Shown here: in pieces, positions 52,412 through 61,858 of the stretch | How the letters are laid out: the number at the start of each line of letters is the position of its first letter | How positions within the stretch are numbered: the first letter of the stretch is position 1 | Origin: Pseudomonadota bacterium | GTDB lineage: Bacteria; Myxococcota_A; UBA796; GCA-2862545 | Length of the DNA: 64,000 nt | Assembly: GCA_023954855.1 (NCBI GenBank) | Contig: JAGSGY010000001.1 | Location: 62,001 to 126,000, forward strand | Direction of reading: 5' to 3' | Program-made: the position numbers and the translations under genes | Notes under the pieces: model-generated | Seen by the model: the letters and a program-made list of their open reading frames with translations, nothing else | What the model was told of the DNA's origin: nothing | The model's database searches: none

Positions 52412-55183
52412 CTACTCGACGGTGGCGCGACGCCAAACGCCCTGCTCGGCGCGTAGGTCGACGGTCGGCCAGTATTCGAGATCGAGGCGAAGTGTCACGA
52501 CGCGCATGCTCCCATCGAGCAACACGGTCGTGAGGCGCACTGACTCGCGGTCGGAGAGGCCCCCAACCGCCTGTAGGAAGGCGTCGAGGTCCGGGGTGGC
52601 CTCGCCATCCACATGCGTGATTCGCCGTGTCGGGCGCATGCCGTAGCGTGAGCCCGGTGTGCCGTACCAGAGCCAGGCGATGTAGACCCCCTCCGGCGTG
52701 ATGCCCTGCTGTGCCGAGACATCGTGGTGCGGTGCGTGGAGCACCATGCCCGCCCAGGAGATGATGCGCTCGACGCCATCTGTGTCGAGCGCTTGAGGGG
52801 TGAAGCTGAGCTCCATCTCGCCACCATCCCGGTACACCAACGCCTTGAGTTCCTGACCACAGAGCGACCCGAGCGCCTCGATGTCCTCGAAGCGACTGAT
52901 CGGCTCGGCCTGCTCGACGCCGAGGCCAACGAGCAGGTCTCCCTCAGTGAGCACGTCAATCGCCGGCGCAAGCCCGTCGACTCGCTTCACCTCGAGCACG
53001 CGACGCCACCGGGGATCGAGCGCGACCAGTACCTTGGCCCTGAAGTCGGCCAGACCTCGCTCTCTCGCTTCTGCGAGAGGCACTGCGCCCAACTCAACCC
53101 CCAGACCGCAGCGCTCTGCCTCCACGCCGCGAACCTGAGCAGGTAAGAAGGTCGTGGGCAGGCCGCGGAATCCGCGCTCGCCGTCCGACGGATCAAGGAA
53201 GCTGGCCCACAGAGCTAGGGCACGGCCCTTCTTGTCGACAAGCACACCGCCAAGGCTCGGCACCGTGCTCACGAGATCGGTTCCCACGGCGTTGATGTCG
53301 CGGAAGCGCGGCGTTCCGCTGGCGGCGAGAGCGATGGGCTGAACACGCTCGACGGTGGTCTGGCTGCTCACGACCTGGTGATGCCGGTCGAGACCCACCT
53401 GCCAGAGCTTGCTTCCCGCATCGAGGGTCCGCTCGATGAACTCGACCTCACCCACGGGCGTGTCGCCAAGCTTCGCAGGGTCGTACTGAACCACCGCGGT
53501 GTTGTGGATCGGGTCGAGGTAGATGAGACGCCCTGGCACGCGAAGCGACGCGGCGAAGGTGAGCGTGATGTCTCCCAGCGCCACCGGAACCGTGTCTCGG
53601 TCGACGAGCACCAGCCCACGCTCGGCATCGAAGACGGTGCCGACCCCTTGGTAGTTGAAGTTTCGGACCCCAGCAGTGGAGTACGGAACGTCAAAGTCGA
53701 CCATGACCAGAGCATCGGCGATACGGGCTGAGACCTTGTCGGGAGCGGGAGGAGGAAGAACCTCACGCGCGGCCTCGCGAGGCGGTTCCGGTGCGGCCGC
53801 CGCCGCCTGACAGGGCCAGGATCCGTCGCTGTCATCGCGCACGCAACGGCGCATCGGGTACCAGGTGCGGTCCATCGTGACGACGTCGATTCGATCGTGC
53901 CGTCGATCGCTGATGGAGTGGCTCCGGACCTGAAAGCGCTGGCCGTCCGCCTTGGTCTCGAGCTCGGCCTGAAGCGCATCGAGGTTGGTCGTCGAGACGC
54001 CATCGATCGCGGTGATCACCACGCTACCGCCAACGCCGCCGCGGGACCACATATAGCCAGGCACGGCCACGTAGACGCCATCCAGTGGATGCGCATGGGT
54101 CCGAGCCTGGTGGTAGCTCAAGTCGTGGAGAACCCCCCGTCCGACCTCGAGGAAGTTCGAGGGCGTGACCGCGTGAAGATCCTGCACATCCAATGAGATG
54201 CGTTGGGTCTCACCTCCACGCTCGATCTGCAGCTCGACCTTTTCGCCGACCCGCTCATCGAGGCGGGCCTCGAGGGGAACGAAGCTTCCGAGAGGCTCGC
54301 CGTCCACTGCGACCACAACGTCTCCGGATTGGAGAACGCCATCCGCCGGTCCATTCGGCAACACCCGCTCCACCACCAGGGCCCCCGTGCCGTCCGGGAA
54401 GGACTCACGCAGCCCAGCTTCGGTGGAGTCCGAGAGTCCGAGCCGCCGGCACTCGTCGTACGGCCGGTAGATCAGGGTCGTCAGGAGCGTTCCGCGGGCA
54501 ACGGGCTCGTCCTCGCGAATCAGGTCGAGTGCCCGAACGACGCGATCGAGCGGCAAGTAGAAGCTCGAAGCCGCCTCTCGCGAACCGCCGGCATTCAGGC
54601 CGACCACTAGCCCCTGCTGGTCCACCACAGGAGAGCCCGAAGAGCCCCCTGATGTGCCTGTGGCAGCCTGTAGATAGAAGGTATTGAAGTCGTTGTACGT
54701 CTCGCGGCCGTAGCGCGGAGCCGCGCGGTCAAGGCGGGCGAGAGTGCTGTCGAGAATCGAGATCTTCTCGCCGGCGTCATTTCCGATCACCCGAATCGAC
54801 ATGCCGACCCGGGCCCGCTCGGGAGCGAGCTCGAGCTCGGGAAGCTCCATGAACTTCACCGCCCCCGGGTCGTAGCGATAGAAGCCGAAGTCGTGGACAG
54901 GGTCGCGGTAGATCGGCTCGAGGTCCAGCTCTTCATTGTTGAGCAAGACTGCCTCTGCGAGCACCGGGCCTGCGTGAACCATGTGACGGTTTGTGAGGAT
55001 GATCCCGCGCTCTGCGTCGACAACAAAGCCGGTACCGACGCTGTTGCCCGCATTCTCGGTATCGAAGTCGCGGGTTGCCGTGACCCTCAACGAGACGACG
55101 CCTGGAACGACCCGGTCCAGAGTCTCCTCCCAACTAGGCATGGTGGGCGCGGCGGCAGCGGTCAGTACGAGAAGAGCAAGCAT
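52412..55183 (-). CDS. Two-unit HtrA serine protease resembling Nma111p/Deg7, secreted
   Basis: 923 aa. Signal peptide MLALLVLTAAAAP. First trypsin-like unit: His in ILTNRHMVH, Asp in DPVHDFGFYRYDP, Ser in TGTSGGSSGSPVV. PDZ-like segments follow. A second unit begins near residue 490 and keeps GLVLVDRDTVPV and DPIHNTAVVQYDP but lacks the catalytic His and Ser. Blocks such as RVIGNDAGEKISIL, YNDFNTFYLQAA and KPYDECRRLG-like YRPYDECRRLGL closely resemble my memory of fungal Nma111p. The size also fits. Bacterial HtrA proteins normally have one protease unit. Confidence 0.85.
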   Translation of the reverse strand: MLALLVLTAAAAPTMPSWEETLDRVVPGVVSLRVTATRDFDTENAGNSVGTGFVVDAERGIILTNRHMVHAGPVLAEAVLLNNEELDLEPIYRDPVHDFGFYRYDPGAVKFMELPELELAPERARVGMSIRVIGNDAGEKISILDSTLARLDRAAPRYGRETYNDFNTFYLQAATGTSGGSSGSPVVDQQGLVVGLNAGGSREAASSFYLPLDRVVRALDLIREDEPVARGTLLTTLIYRPYDECRRLGLSDSTEAGLRESFPDGTGALVVERVLPNGPADGVLQSGDVVVAVDGEPLGSFVPLEARLDERVGEKVELQIERGGETQRISLDVQDLHAVTPSNFLEVGRGVLHDLSYHQARTHAHPLDGVYVAVPGYMWSRGGVGGSVVITAIDGVSTTNLDALQAELETKADGQRFQVRSHSISDRRHDRIDVVTMDRTWYPMRRCVRDDSDGSWPCQAAAAAPEPPREAAREVLPPPAPDKVSARIADALVMVDFDVPYSTAGVRNFNYQGVGTVFDAERGLVLVDRDTVPVALGDITLTFAASLRVPGRLIYLDPIHNTAVVQYDPAKLGDTPVGEVEFIERTLDAGSKLWQVGLDRHHQVVSSQTTVERVQPIALAASGTPRFRDINAVGTDLVSTVPSLGGVLVDKKGRALALWASFLDPSDGERGFRGLPTTFLPAQVRGVEAERCGLGVELGAVPLAEARERGLADFRAKVLVALDPRWRRVLEVKRVDGLAPAIDVLTEGDLLVGLGVEQAEPISRFEDIEALGSLCGQELKALVYRDGGEMELSFTPQALDTDGVERIISWAGMVLHAPHHDVSAQQGITPEGVYIAWLWYGTPGSRYGMRPTRRITHVDGEATPDLDAFLQAVGGLSDRESVRLTTVLLDGSMRVVTLRLDLEYWPTVDLRAEQGVWRRATVE

Positions 55184-55296
55184 CCTCGTCGCTAACCCGC
55201 TGCCGAAACCGGCGGGGGCGTTGCTCCAGACGCTTGGTCGAAAATTTTTCTATGCTCAGCCTAGACTCCGGCGCTACACAGTTCGCGGAGGCGAGG

Positions 55297-55479
55297 ATGC
55301 GTACCCAATTCCAGGCATTGTGGGCCGGGTTCATCAGAGACGAAGTCGGGGGACCGGCGGTCGAATACAGCCTCGTCGCAGCACTCATTGCGATGACGCT
55401 CTTGACCGGCTTGCTGATGATGAACAGCCGCATCGGGTCGACCTACTCCATCATCTCTACGAATCTCGACACGCAGTAG
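55297..55479 (+). CDS. Flp/Fap-type pilin component
   Basis: 60 aa, start chosen for GGAGG nearby. A short basic-polar head then FIRDEVGGPAVEYSLVAALIAM, the hydrophobic helix with the Glu expected in Flp pilins (xxDExGxxxxEY). Such pilins are made by Tad systems; no tad genes are in the window, so this may be an orphan. A longer form from TTG 55234 is possible but less likely. Confidence 0.7.
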   Translation: MRTQFQALWAGFIRDEVGGPAVEYSLVAALIAMTLLTGLLMMNSRIGSTYSIISTNLDTQ

Positions 55480-55571
55480 TTCCCGACCGCCCTTAGAACT
55501 GAATAGGCTCCCTGGGGTCGCGATAGCGACCGAAATGGGGCATCTTGCGTAAGCTGCGGGGCAACGGGAGC

Positions 55572-57836
55572 ATGATGAGTCAGCGGAATCGAGCCGGGAG
55601 ACCAGGCTTGCTCACCTCGGTTGTGGCAACTCTCGCCCTCTGCGCGGGAAGTTCGGCCTCTGCGCAGGCCCTCTCCTCCGACGTCGAGTTGATCCATCCC
55701 AAGGCATCCCCAGGCGCACTGCCCGGACTCGAGTCGTCCTCGCGCGACGAACCCGGGACATTCCGCGCTCAGACGTCCATGCAATTCGAGGACTCGCCAC
55801 TGGTCCTGTATGCCGCCGGCGATCGCGAAGAGCTCGGCGCCGTGGTTCACCGCCGTATCACCACGCACCTCGCAATGTCCGGGACCATCGCCAAGCGGTG
55901 GCGCATCGGCGGTTCACTTCCCCTTCACGGTCAGTGGGGATCCGAGGTTCCCGACCTCGCGGCAGACGGATTCGGAGTCGGTGACCTTCGGATCGATGGC
56001 TCGTTTTGGCTCGGACGCTCCACGATTGGCGACTTCACCGCCCACCTGGGCTTCGCGCTTCCGTTCGGGCGGCGCAACGCATGGATGGGCGACCGCGGGC
56101 CTCGCACCGAGGTCGGCGTCGCATATGCCACTGGTGTCCGCCGCACCGAGATTCACGCCGACGTCGCGCTGGATGCGCGGGGTGCATGGCACGAATCCTC
56201 GGGCATCTACGACCGCGGCTCGGCCTTGCTGATCAGCGGTGGCGTTCGCGCGCCGATCGTTCGCGACAAGCTCCATGCCTTCGGCGTCCTGTACACGCGC
56301 TGGGGCGGCGGCATCTTCGTCGGACGCGGCAACGACTTTGTGCTGTCAGCGCTCGCCGGTGCCAAGTACAAGCCCATCAAGACCCTCGACGTCGACCTCG
56401 GCATTGGTCGTGGCGTCACGCCTGGTGTCGGCACCACCGACATTCGCGTGCTCGCCCAGGTCAGCTGGCATCACACCCCGAAGCCGCCCGAGCCCGAGCC
56501 CGAGATCGAGATCATCGTCCAACGCGAAGACATCGAAGAGCCACCGCCACCGCCGCCGCCGCCGGAACCCACCGAGCCGCCGCCGGCCGAGATCGTCGGC
56601 GAGCAGGTCATCGTTACGGCACCCATCCTGTTCTTCGTGAACACGGCCGACCTGAAGCCCGAGTCGACGGAGGCCATGGAGGCCATCGCCGAGCTCATGG
56701 CCGACGACCCGCAGATCGGCCACCTCGTCATCGAAGGACACGCCTCTGCCGAGGGCACCTACGAGTACAACTACGACCTGTCCGCTCGCCGCGCTCGGGC
56801 CATCCACGAAGCCCTCATGGAGCAGGGCGTCCACAAGACGCGCATCTCCTACCGGGGCATGGGCGAGGTCGAGCCCATCGTCGAAGGCGAGGACGAGGAC
56901 GCGCTCGCAGCCAACCGGCGTGTTGAGTTCCACATCATCAACCGCCGCACCCCCGGAGACGGGCAACTCGAGCACGCCGAGAGTTCCCCTCTCCCGTGGT
57001 CCGGCGAGGACGTCGATACACCTCGGCCCGAGTGGTCCGAAGAGGTGCTGAAGAAGTACGAGGAAGAGCAGGCCAAGATCCAGAAGGCGCTCGGCCCGGT
57101 GATCGAAGACGACACCGACGACCAGTTCGCCTTTGACGACCCCGAGATGTCTGGCCCGATCCGCGTTCAGCTCCCGCCCGAAGCCCGAAAGCCACAGCCT
57201 GAGGTCAGCAAGCCGGTCCCCGTCGAGCCCGCTCCCGAGCCTGCGCCGACCCCAGAGCCCGAGACGCCCCCTGCGCCGGAGACGTCAGCGCCCACCGAGC
57301 CGACGCCACCGGTAGAGCCCGAGACTCCCGCTCAGTCGGGCCCGGAGCCGGACAGCACAGCCTCCACACCAACGGTCACAAAACCGGCCCCCGAAGATGC
57401 CGTTGCCGATGTCGACCCCACTCCGGTCGTCGTCAAGCCGGCTCCGTCCGCGACTTCGGTAGACCCTTACACGTTGAAGGTTTACGCGAAGTTCGTCCCG
57501 CCGTTCATGGCCCAAGCCGACTTGCTGCGCGACGCCGGTAAGCTGCCCGGGACGCACTATTCCCTCGCGCTCGACGCGGTGCTCGACGCCGAGGGCCGCC
57601 TGGTCAGCGTGAAAGCCGCCAAGACATCCGGCGTGGAAGCGCTGGATGGGGCCGCTATCCGCGCGTTCTTCCAGGCCCAGCCATTCGCAATACCACCGGC
57701 ATCCCGACTCGAGAATGGCCAGGTGAAGATCCACAACATTCGCTTGGAAGTGGAAGGAAGCGGCGTGGACGACCTCGCCGTTCCCGCGAGTGAGCGCGTC
57801 GACGACATGTTGGACCGCGACGGAGGTGGCCAATGA
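55572..57836 (+). CDS. Envelope protein: barrel-like domain, OmpA domain, Pro-rich linker, TonB-C-like domain
   Basis: About 754 aa from ATG 55572 (ATG 55575 also possible). Signal peptide ends SASAQA. Residues to about 315 are beta-rich, barrel-like. Then PEPEPEIEI and PPPPPPPPEPTE, an OmpA peptidoglycan-binding domain (LVIEGHASAEGTYEYNYDLS and RRARAIHEAL; YRGMGE), a long Pro/Glu linker, and a C-terminal domain like TonB-C (GRLVSVKAAKTSGVEALDGA). A TonB-like end in a protein that also binds peptidoglycan is unusual. ATGA overlap with the TSP3 protein gene. Confidence 0.78.
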   Translation: MMSQRNRAGRPGLLTSVVATLALCAGSSASAQALSSDVELIHPKASPGALPGLESSSRDEPGTFRAQTSMQFEDSPLVLYAAGDREELGAVVHRRITTHLAMSGTIAKRWRIGGSLPLHGQWGSEVPDLAADGFGVGDLRIDGSFWLGRSTIGDFTAHLGFALPFGRRNAWMGDRGPRTEVGVAYATGVRRTEIHADVALDARGAWHESSGIYDRGSALLISGGVRAPIVRDKLHAFGVLYTRWGGGIFVGRGNDFVLSALAGAKYKPIKTLDVDLGIGRGVTPGVGTTDIRVLAQVSWHHTPKPPEPEPEIEIIVQREDIEEPPPPPPPPEPTEPPPAEIVGEQVIVTAPILFFVNTADLKPESTEAMEAIAELMADDPQIGHLVIEGHASAEGTYEYNYDLSARRARAIHEALMEQGVHKTRISYRGMGEVEPIVEGEDEDALAANRRVEFHIINRRTPGDGQLEHAESSPLPWSGEDVDTPRPEWSEEVLKKYEEEQAKIQKALGPVIEDDTDDQFAFDDPEMSGPIRVQLPPEARKPQPEVSKPVPVEPAPEPAPTPEPETPPAPETSAPTEPTPPVEPETPAQSGPEPDSTASTPTVTKPAPEDAVADVDPTPVVVKPAPSATSVDPYTLKVYAKFVPPFMAQADLLRDAGKLPGTHYSLALDAVLDAEGRLVSVKAAKTSGVEALDGAAIRAFFQAQPFAIPPASRLENGQVKIHNIRLEVEGSGVDDLAVPASERVDDMLDRDGGGQ

Positions 57837-59029
57837 TCGCCCTGTTCCTCGCCCTCGTGTCGGTCGCCTTTGGGCAGGCCACCGACTGCACCGAGTCCCT
57901 CACCCAGGACTTGAACTGCAACACCATCGACGTGGCCGACGAGAGGCTCGTCGACGTGAACGATCCCGCGTGTGGCGCGAACATCGACCCGAGCACGAAC
58001 CTCCCCTACGAGAGCGCCGACTACTACTACGACTACTTCTCGTGGGGCTGCCAGTACTTCATGCTGCCCCAGGACCTCGACAACGACGGGTTCAACACCA
58101 CGGTGCTGCAGTACGTCGACCCCGACGGCAACCTCGACATCCTGGCGATGTTCGACTGCGACAACTGCCCAGAGGACACCAACCCGGACCAGGCCGATGT
58201 CGACTGCGATGACGTCGGCGACATCTGTGACAACTGCATCGACGTGCCGAACACCGACCAGGCAAACTCGGACGGCGACACCCTCGGCGACCTCTGCGAC
58301 AACTGCATGTTCGCCACCAACGAAGACCAAGCCGAGACCGACGGCGACGGCGTTGGCGATGCCTGTGACAACTGCCCTGGCCTGAACAACCCTGCCCAGG
58401 ACGACGTCGACATCGATGGCGTAGGCGATGCCTGCGATGGGTGTCCGTTCATCTACGACCCCGACCAGGGCGACAACGACGGCGACCTGCGCAACGATGC
58501 CTGCGACAACTGCCCGAACGTCGCGAACCCCGACCAAGCTGACATCGACGGCGACGGATTCGGCGACCTCTGCGATACCTGCCCCGAGGTCTTCAACATC
58601 GACCAAGAGGCCGACCGCGATGGCGACGGTCATCCCGACGTCTGCGACGTTTGCCCAGACGAGGCGAATCCCGATCAGGAAGACATGGACGATGACGGAG
58701 TTGGCGACATCTGCGACGTCTGTCCAGAGACCGCGGATCCGGGCCAGTGGGACTTCGACCAAGACGACATCGGCGATGCCTGCGACCTATGCCTCGACGA
58801 CCCGCGCGGTGACACCGTCGACACCGATGGCGACCTTGTAGGGGATGCCTGCGACAACTGCCCCGAGGACGAGAACCCCGAGCAGGGCGATGCCGACGGC
58901 GATGGCATCGGCGACATCTGCGACTCGGAAGACCGGCTCGAAGGTGGCGGACGCCTCTGTCAGACCGCCGAATCGAATTTCCTGTGGTTCGCGCTCGTCC
59001 TACCTGCGCTCGTCAGGCGGCGTAAGTGA
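57833..59029 (+). CDS. Thrombospondin type 3 repeat protein with MYXO-CTERM-like tail
   Basis: 398 aa. Signal peptide MIALFLALVSVAFG. About ten acidic calcium-binding TSP3 repeats with the core DxDxDGxGDxCDxCP, for example DGDGVGDACDNCPGL. The C-terminus has a Cys, a short hydrophobic helix and RRRK (SNFLWFALVLPALVRRRK), like the MYXO-CTERM sorting tail. Probably a cell-surface protein. Co-transcribed with the OmpA/TonB-C protein. Confidence 0.85.
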   Translation: MIALFLALVSVAFGQATDCTESLTQDLNCNTIDVADERLVDVNDPACGANIDPSTNLPYESADYYYDYFSWGCQYFMLPQDLDNDGFNTTVLQYVDPDGNLDILAMFDCDNCPEDTNPDQADVDCDDVGDICDNCIDVPNTDQANSDGDTLGDLCDNCMFATNEDQAETDGDGVGDACDNCPGLNNPAQDDVDIDGVGDACDGCPFIYDPDQGDNDGDLRNDACDNCPNVANPDQADIDGDGFGDLCDTCPEVFNIDQEADRDGDGHPDVCDVCPDEANPDQEDMDDDGVGDICDVCPETADPGQWDFDQDDIGDACDLCLDDPRGDTVDTDGDLVGDACDNCPEDENPEQGDADGDGIGDICDSEDRLEGGGRLCQTAESNFLWFALVLPALVRRRK

Positions 59030-59136
59030 ACAAAGCAAACGGTCGTGCCACTCTAGTATTTCGAGAGCTCACGGACTCAGATCAGCCATCCGCAAACGTG
59101 GACGTTACGTTGTCACGGGGCGCGAGGAGAGGGAAC

Positions 59137-60702
59137 ATGATGCGTGCATTGCCGGTGCTAATCGGACTGGGACTACTCGCCGGCTGCCCGCCGTCGGACA
59201 CCGGTATCGGTCAGATCGTCGACAATCCCCGGGTCACCTCCCTCTTTGAGGTCGAGCCCAACTTGCTCACGTTCGGGCCCCTCGAGCGCGAGACCTCCGA
59301 GACGCAGACGTTCACCGTCCGCAACATCGGCGACACCCGCATCGAGGTTCGCACCGTAGGAATCAGCGGAGCGACCGCCTTCAGCCTCATCGACACCGTC
59401 GTCCCCATGAGCCTCGAAGTCGAAGAGGAGGCCATCTTCACCGTGCAATACGACGCGGCGAACATGGTCGACCAAGGAACTGTGACCATCACCGTCGACG
59501 CTGGCGGCGAGGGTGCAGACACCGTCGAACTCGTCGGTGAGACCGAGATTCCCGTCCTCGAAGTCTCCACCGTGGACCTCGGCAGCACCAAGATGACCTG
59601 CCCGGACCTCGAGCAGCCTCTGGTGATTCGCAACGTCGGCTCGGCCATCGCCAACGTCGACCAAATCCTCTTGGCCGCGGCACCCTCCGGCTTCATCACC
59701 GACCCGGTCCTGCCGCTGACGATTGCCCCCGGCGCCTTCGTCGAGTTCCCAATCAGCATGGGCACCGACATGGTGGCCGTGACTGATGGCGCCGCCTTCG
59801 TGAACGCCGACGACCCCGCCTCCCCTCACGAGGTCGATGTGCTCGGCCAGGTGAGCGTGGGCGACGACCCGGTGATCGACATCTTCAATCAGCCTGAAGA
59901 GATCGGCAAGATCGACATCCTGTTCACCATCGACCAGTCGTGCTCCATGGAGCAGGACATTCAGCAGCTGACAGCCTCCATGGGCACGCTGGCCGCTGAG
60001 CTCGGCAGCTTCGAAGCCGACTGGCAAGCCGCCATCGTCCCCTTCTTCAACGGTTGCCACTCGGGTGGCTACCTGACGAAGGACACGCCGGACCTTGTGA
60101 CTGCGTTTCAGGACGCTGCCCTGCACATCGGACAGGCCGGAGCCGACGACACCGAGCGCGGTATCGAGATGGCGAGAGACGCCGTGGTCGACACCTCCGG
60201 GTGCAACGCAGGCTTTATCCGCGAAGACTCCAAGCTCGCCGTCATCATGCTCAGCGATGAGCGCGACCAGTCCCGCGCCCCGTGGGAAGACCTCGTGAGC
60301 CAGGTCAATGGCGTCGTGCCGGGAACGCAGTTCCACGGCATCGTCGGCGGCCCAGAGCTCGACCTCTGGGACTTCAACGAGCAGGGCATCGACTGTGCCG
60401 AGCGCGGCGAGGGCTACATTCAGGCCGTCCAAGCCACCGGCGGCATCCTCCTCGACGTCTGCGAGGACAACTGGGAAGGCCACGCTGAGGCACTCGGCGA
60501 GGGCATGGGCGAGCTCGCCTCGGGTCGCGTCTTCCGCGTCTCTCACGAAGCCGTGCCGGACACGGTCGTGGTCTACGTCGATGGCGAAGCCGTCGAGACC
60601 GGCTGGACCTACGATGCAGACCGGCGCCTCGTGACCTTCGATGAGCCGCCGGCGGGGGGTTCATCCATTCGAGTGGAGTACACCGACGCAGACGCCTGCT
60701 AG
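59137..60702 (+). CDS. VWA-domain lipoprotein with Hydin/ASH-like N-terminal domains
   Basis: 521 aa from ATG 59137, after GAGGAGAGGG. Lipoprotein signal MMRALPVLIGLGLLAGC. N-terminal beta domains (FEVEPNLLTFGPLERETSET, VRNIGDTRIEV) look like choice-of-anchor D/ASPM-Hydin. A von Willebrand A-like domain follows with IDILFTIDQSCSMEQD, whose metal site is DxSxS-like but changed (DQSCS). Adhesion or surface binding is likely. An upstream GTG at 59026 overlaps the TSP3 stop but would bury the signal. Confidence 0.78.
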   Translation: MMRALPVLIGLGLLAGCPPSDTGIGQIVDNPRVTSLFEVEPNLLTFGPLERETSETQTFTVRNIGDTRIEVRTVGISGATAFSLIDTVVPMSLEVEEEAIFTVQYDAANMVDQGTVTITVDAGGEGADTVELVGETEIPVLEVSTVDLGSTKMTCPDLEQPLVIRNVGSAIANVDQILLAAAPSGFITDPVLPLTIAPGAFVEFPISMGTDMVAVTDGAAFVNADDPASPHEVDVLGQVSVGDDPVIDIFNQPEEIGKIDILFTIDQSCSMEQDIQQLTASMGTLAAELGSFEADWQAAIVPFFNGCHSGGYLTKDTPDLVTAFQDAALHIGQAGADDTERGIEMARDAVVDTSGCNAGFIREDSKLAVIMLSDERDQSRAPWEDLVSQVNGVVPGTQFHGIVGGPELDLWDFNEQGIDCAERGEGYIQAVQATGGILLDVCEDNWEGHAEALGEGMGELASGRVFRVSHEAVPDTVVVYVDGEAVETGWTYDADRRLVTFDEPPAGGSSIRVEYTDADAC

Positions 60703-60719
60703 GGCTGCAAAACCTCAAG

Positions 60720-60754
60720 CGCGGAACCGGTCCCTGACTGCTTCCGCGTTTTTT
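60720..60754 (+). terminator. Terminator after the VWA lipoprotein gene
   Basis: CGCGGAA (60720-60726) pairs with TTCCGCG (60742-60748), 15-base loop, followed by six T at 60749-60754. Confidence 0.7.
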
Positions 60755-60829
60755 ATTGGATCGACATGCCCATTTGCTGAGCCTGCGGTTCAAAGGGAGT
60801 GAGACAAAGAAAACTGCTCCGGAGACCGC

Positions 60830-61753
60830 ATGCGCACCTTGTCGCTGATGATTCCCTTCGCCCTGCTCTTGCCCGCCTGCTTCGAAGTGACCGGCAACGC
60901 CTCGGGCGACGACGCTCCCGGTGCCGAGCCCACGACCGACGGTGGCGGCGACGACGGAACGGCCGACGGCGAGGACCCCAACACCGCCGGGGACCCGGTG
61001 GACGTCAGCGAGGACCTCGACGCCTGCGAGACCGTGTACTGGGACTGCATCGATGGCGGCGGCGACGACGCGACCTGCTACCCGCTCTGGGAAGAGTGTG
61101 CGCTTGACGCCTGGAATGACACCGACAATCCGACGACCGGCGACCCGTGGTTCGACTGCGACATGGGCTGGGTCGCCTGTGTGGACGCCGGCGGCTCCGA
61201 GGATGAGTGCAACACCTCCTATGACGAGTGCATCGGCGGCATCGACGAGGGCCCCGGCGGCGACGAGTGTGACACGGCCTACGACGAGTGCCTGGATTCC
61301 GGACAAGACCCGAACGCTTGCGACGACGCCTGGCTCGAGTGCTCCGGCTGGGGCGAAGACCCGTGCTTCCAAGAATACGACGCGTGCATCGACAGCGGCG
61401 AGGAGCCATCTGCCTGTGAAGCCGCTCTGGACGAGTGCTTTGGCGGAGACGGCGGCTTCGGAGAAGACCCGTGCTTCGACGAGTACGACGCCTGCCTCGA
61501 CTCGGGCGAAGACCCGCAGGTCTGTGACGACCAGCTGATGGAGTGCTGGGGCGAGCCGACCGGCGGAGGCCCCGGAAACGGTGGCGGCAACGGCGGCGGC
61601 CCCGGCAATGGCGGCGGCAACGGCGGCGGCCCCGGCAATGGCGGCGGCACCGAGACCAACGCCTGCGACACAGAACTCGACGACTGCCTCGCAGCCGGAA
61701 CAGACCCCAATGTCTGCTTCGACGACTACGACGCGTGTCTCACCGATCTGTGA
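60830..61753 (+). CDS. Cys-rich repeat lipoprotein with Gly/Asn repeats
   Basis: 307 aa. Lipoprotein signal MRTLSLMIPFALLLPAC. The mature protein is acidic and has repeats with four Cys in the pattern Cx(3)YDxCLDSGxDPxxCx(6)C (for example DECLDSGQDPNACDD). Near the C-terminus, a GGGPGNGGGN decapeptide is repeated three times. I do not know a family. Its surface position is inferred from the signal. Confidence 0.75.
   Translation: MRTLSLMIPFALLLPACFEVTGNASGDDAPGAEPTTDGGGDDGTADGEDPNTAGDPVDVSEDLDACETVYWDCIDGGGDDATCYPLWEECALDAWNDTDNPTTGDPWFDCDMGWVACVDAGGSEDECNTSYDECIGGIDEGPGGDECDTAYDECLDSGQDPNACDDAWLECSGWGEDPCFQEYDACIDSGEEPSACEAALDECFGGDGGFGEDPCFDEYDACLDSGEDPQVCDDQLMECWGEPTGGGPGNGGGNGGGPGNGGGNGGGPGNGGGTETNACDTELDDCLAAGTDPNVCFDDYDACLTDL
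61561..61650 (+). repeat. Three 30-bp direct tandem repeats
   Basis: Units at 61561-61590, 61591-61620 and 61621-61650, the last two identical except for the final base, each encoding GGGPGNGGGN. Exactly a multiple of three, so the reading frame is kept if copy number changes. Confidence 0.9.
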
Positions 61754-61760
61754 GTTTTTT

Positions 61761-61848
61761 GGAGACCCGGGAGGCGACGGATACTCGCACCTAACCCGCA
61801 GCACCCATCGCGAACCCTCGCTTCCCGGGTCCTCCTTTTTCCTCTTTT
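61761..61848 (+). terminator. Possible long-loop terminator before the second sigma module
   Basis: GGAGACCCGGGAGG (61761-61774) pairs imperfectly with GCTTCCCGGGTCCTCC (61820-61835), followed by TTTTTCCTCTTTT. It would separate the Cys-rich lipoprotein from the sigma gene. Confidence 0.5.
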
Positions 61849-61858
61849 ACCGGTATCC

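Noticed and set aside
57557-58762. Minus-strand open frame with regular repeats opposite the TSP3 gene
   Set aside because: The repeats are only the complement of the TSP3 coding repeats.
59026-59136. GTG at 59026 as the VWA protein start
   Set aside because: It would place the lipoprotein signal 37 residues inside; ATG 59137 has a ribosome site and a clean signal.
61561-61650. Short direct repeats as a CRISPR array
   Set aside because: The units are contiguous, code for GGGPGNGGGN and have no spacers.
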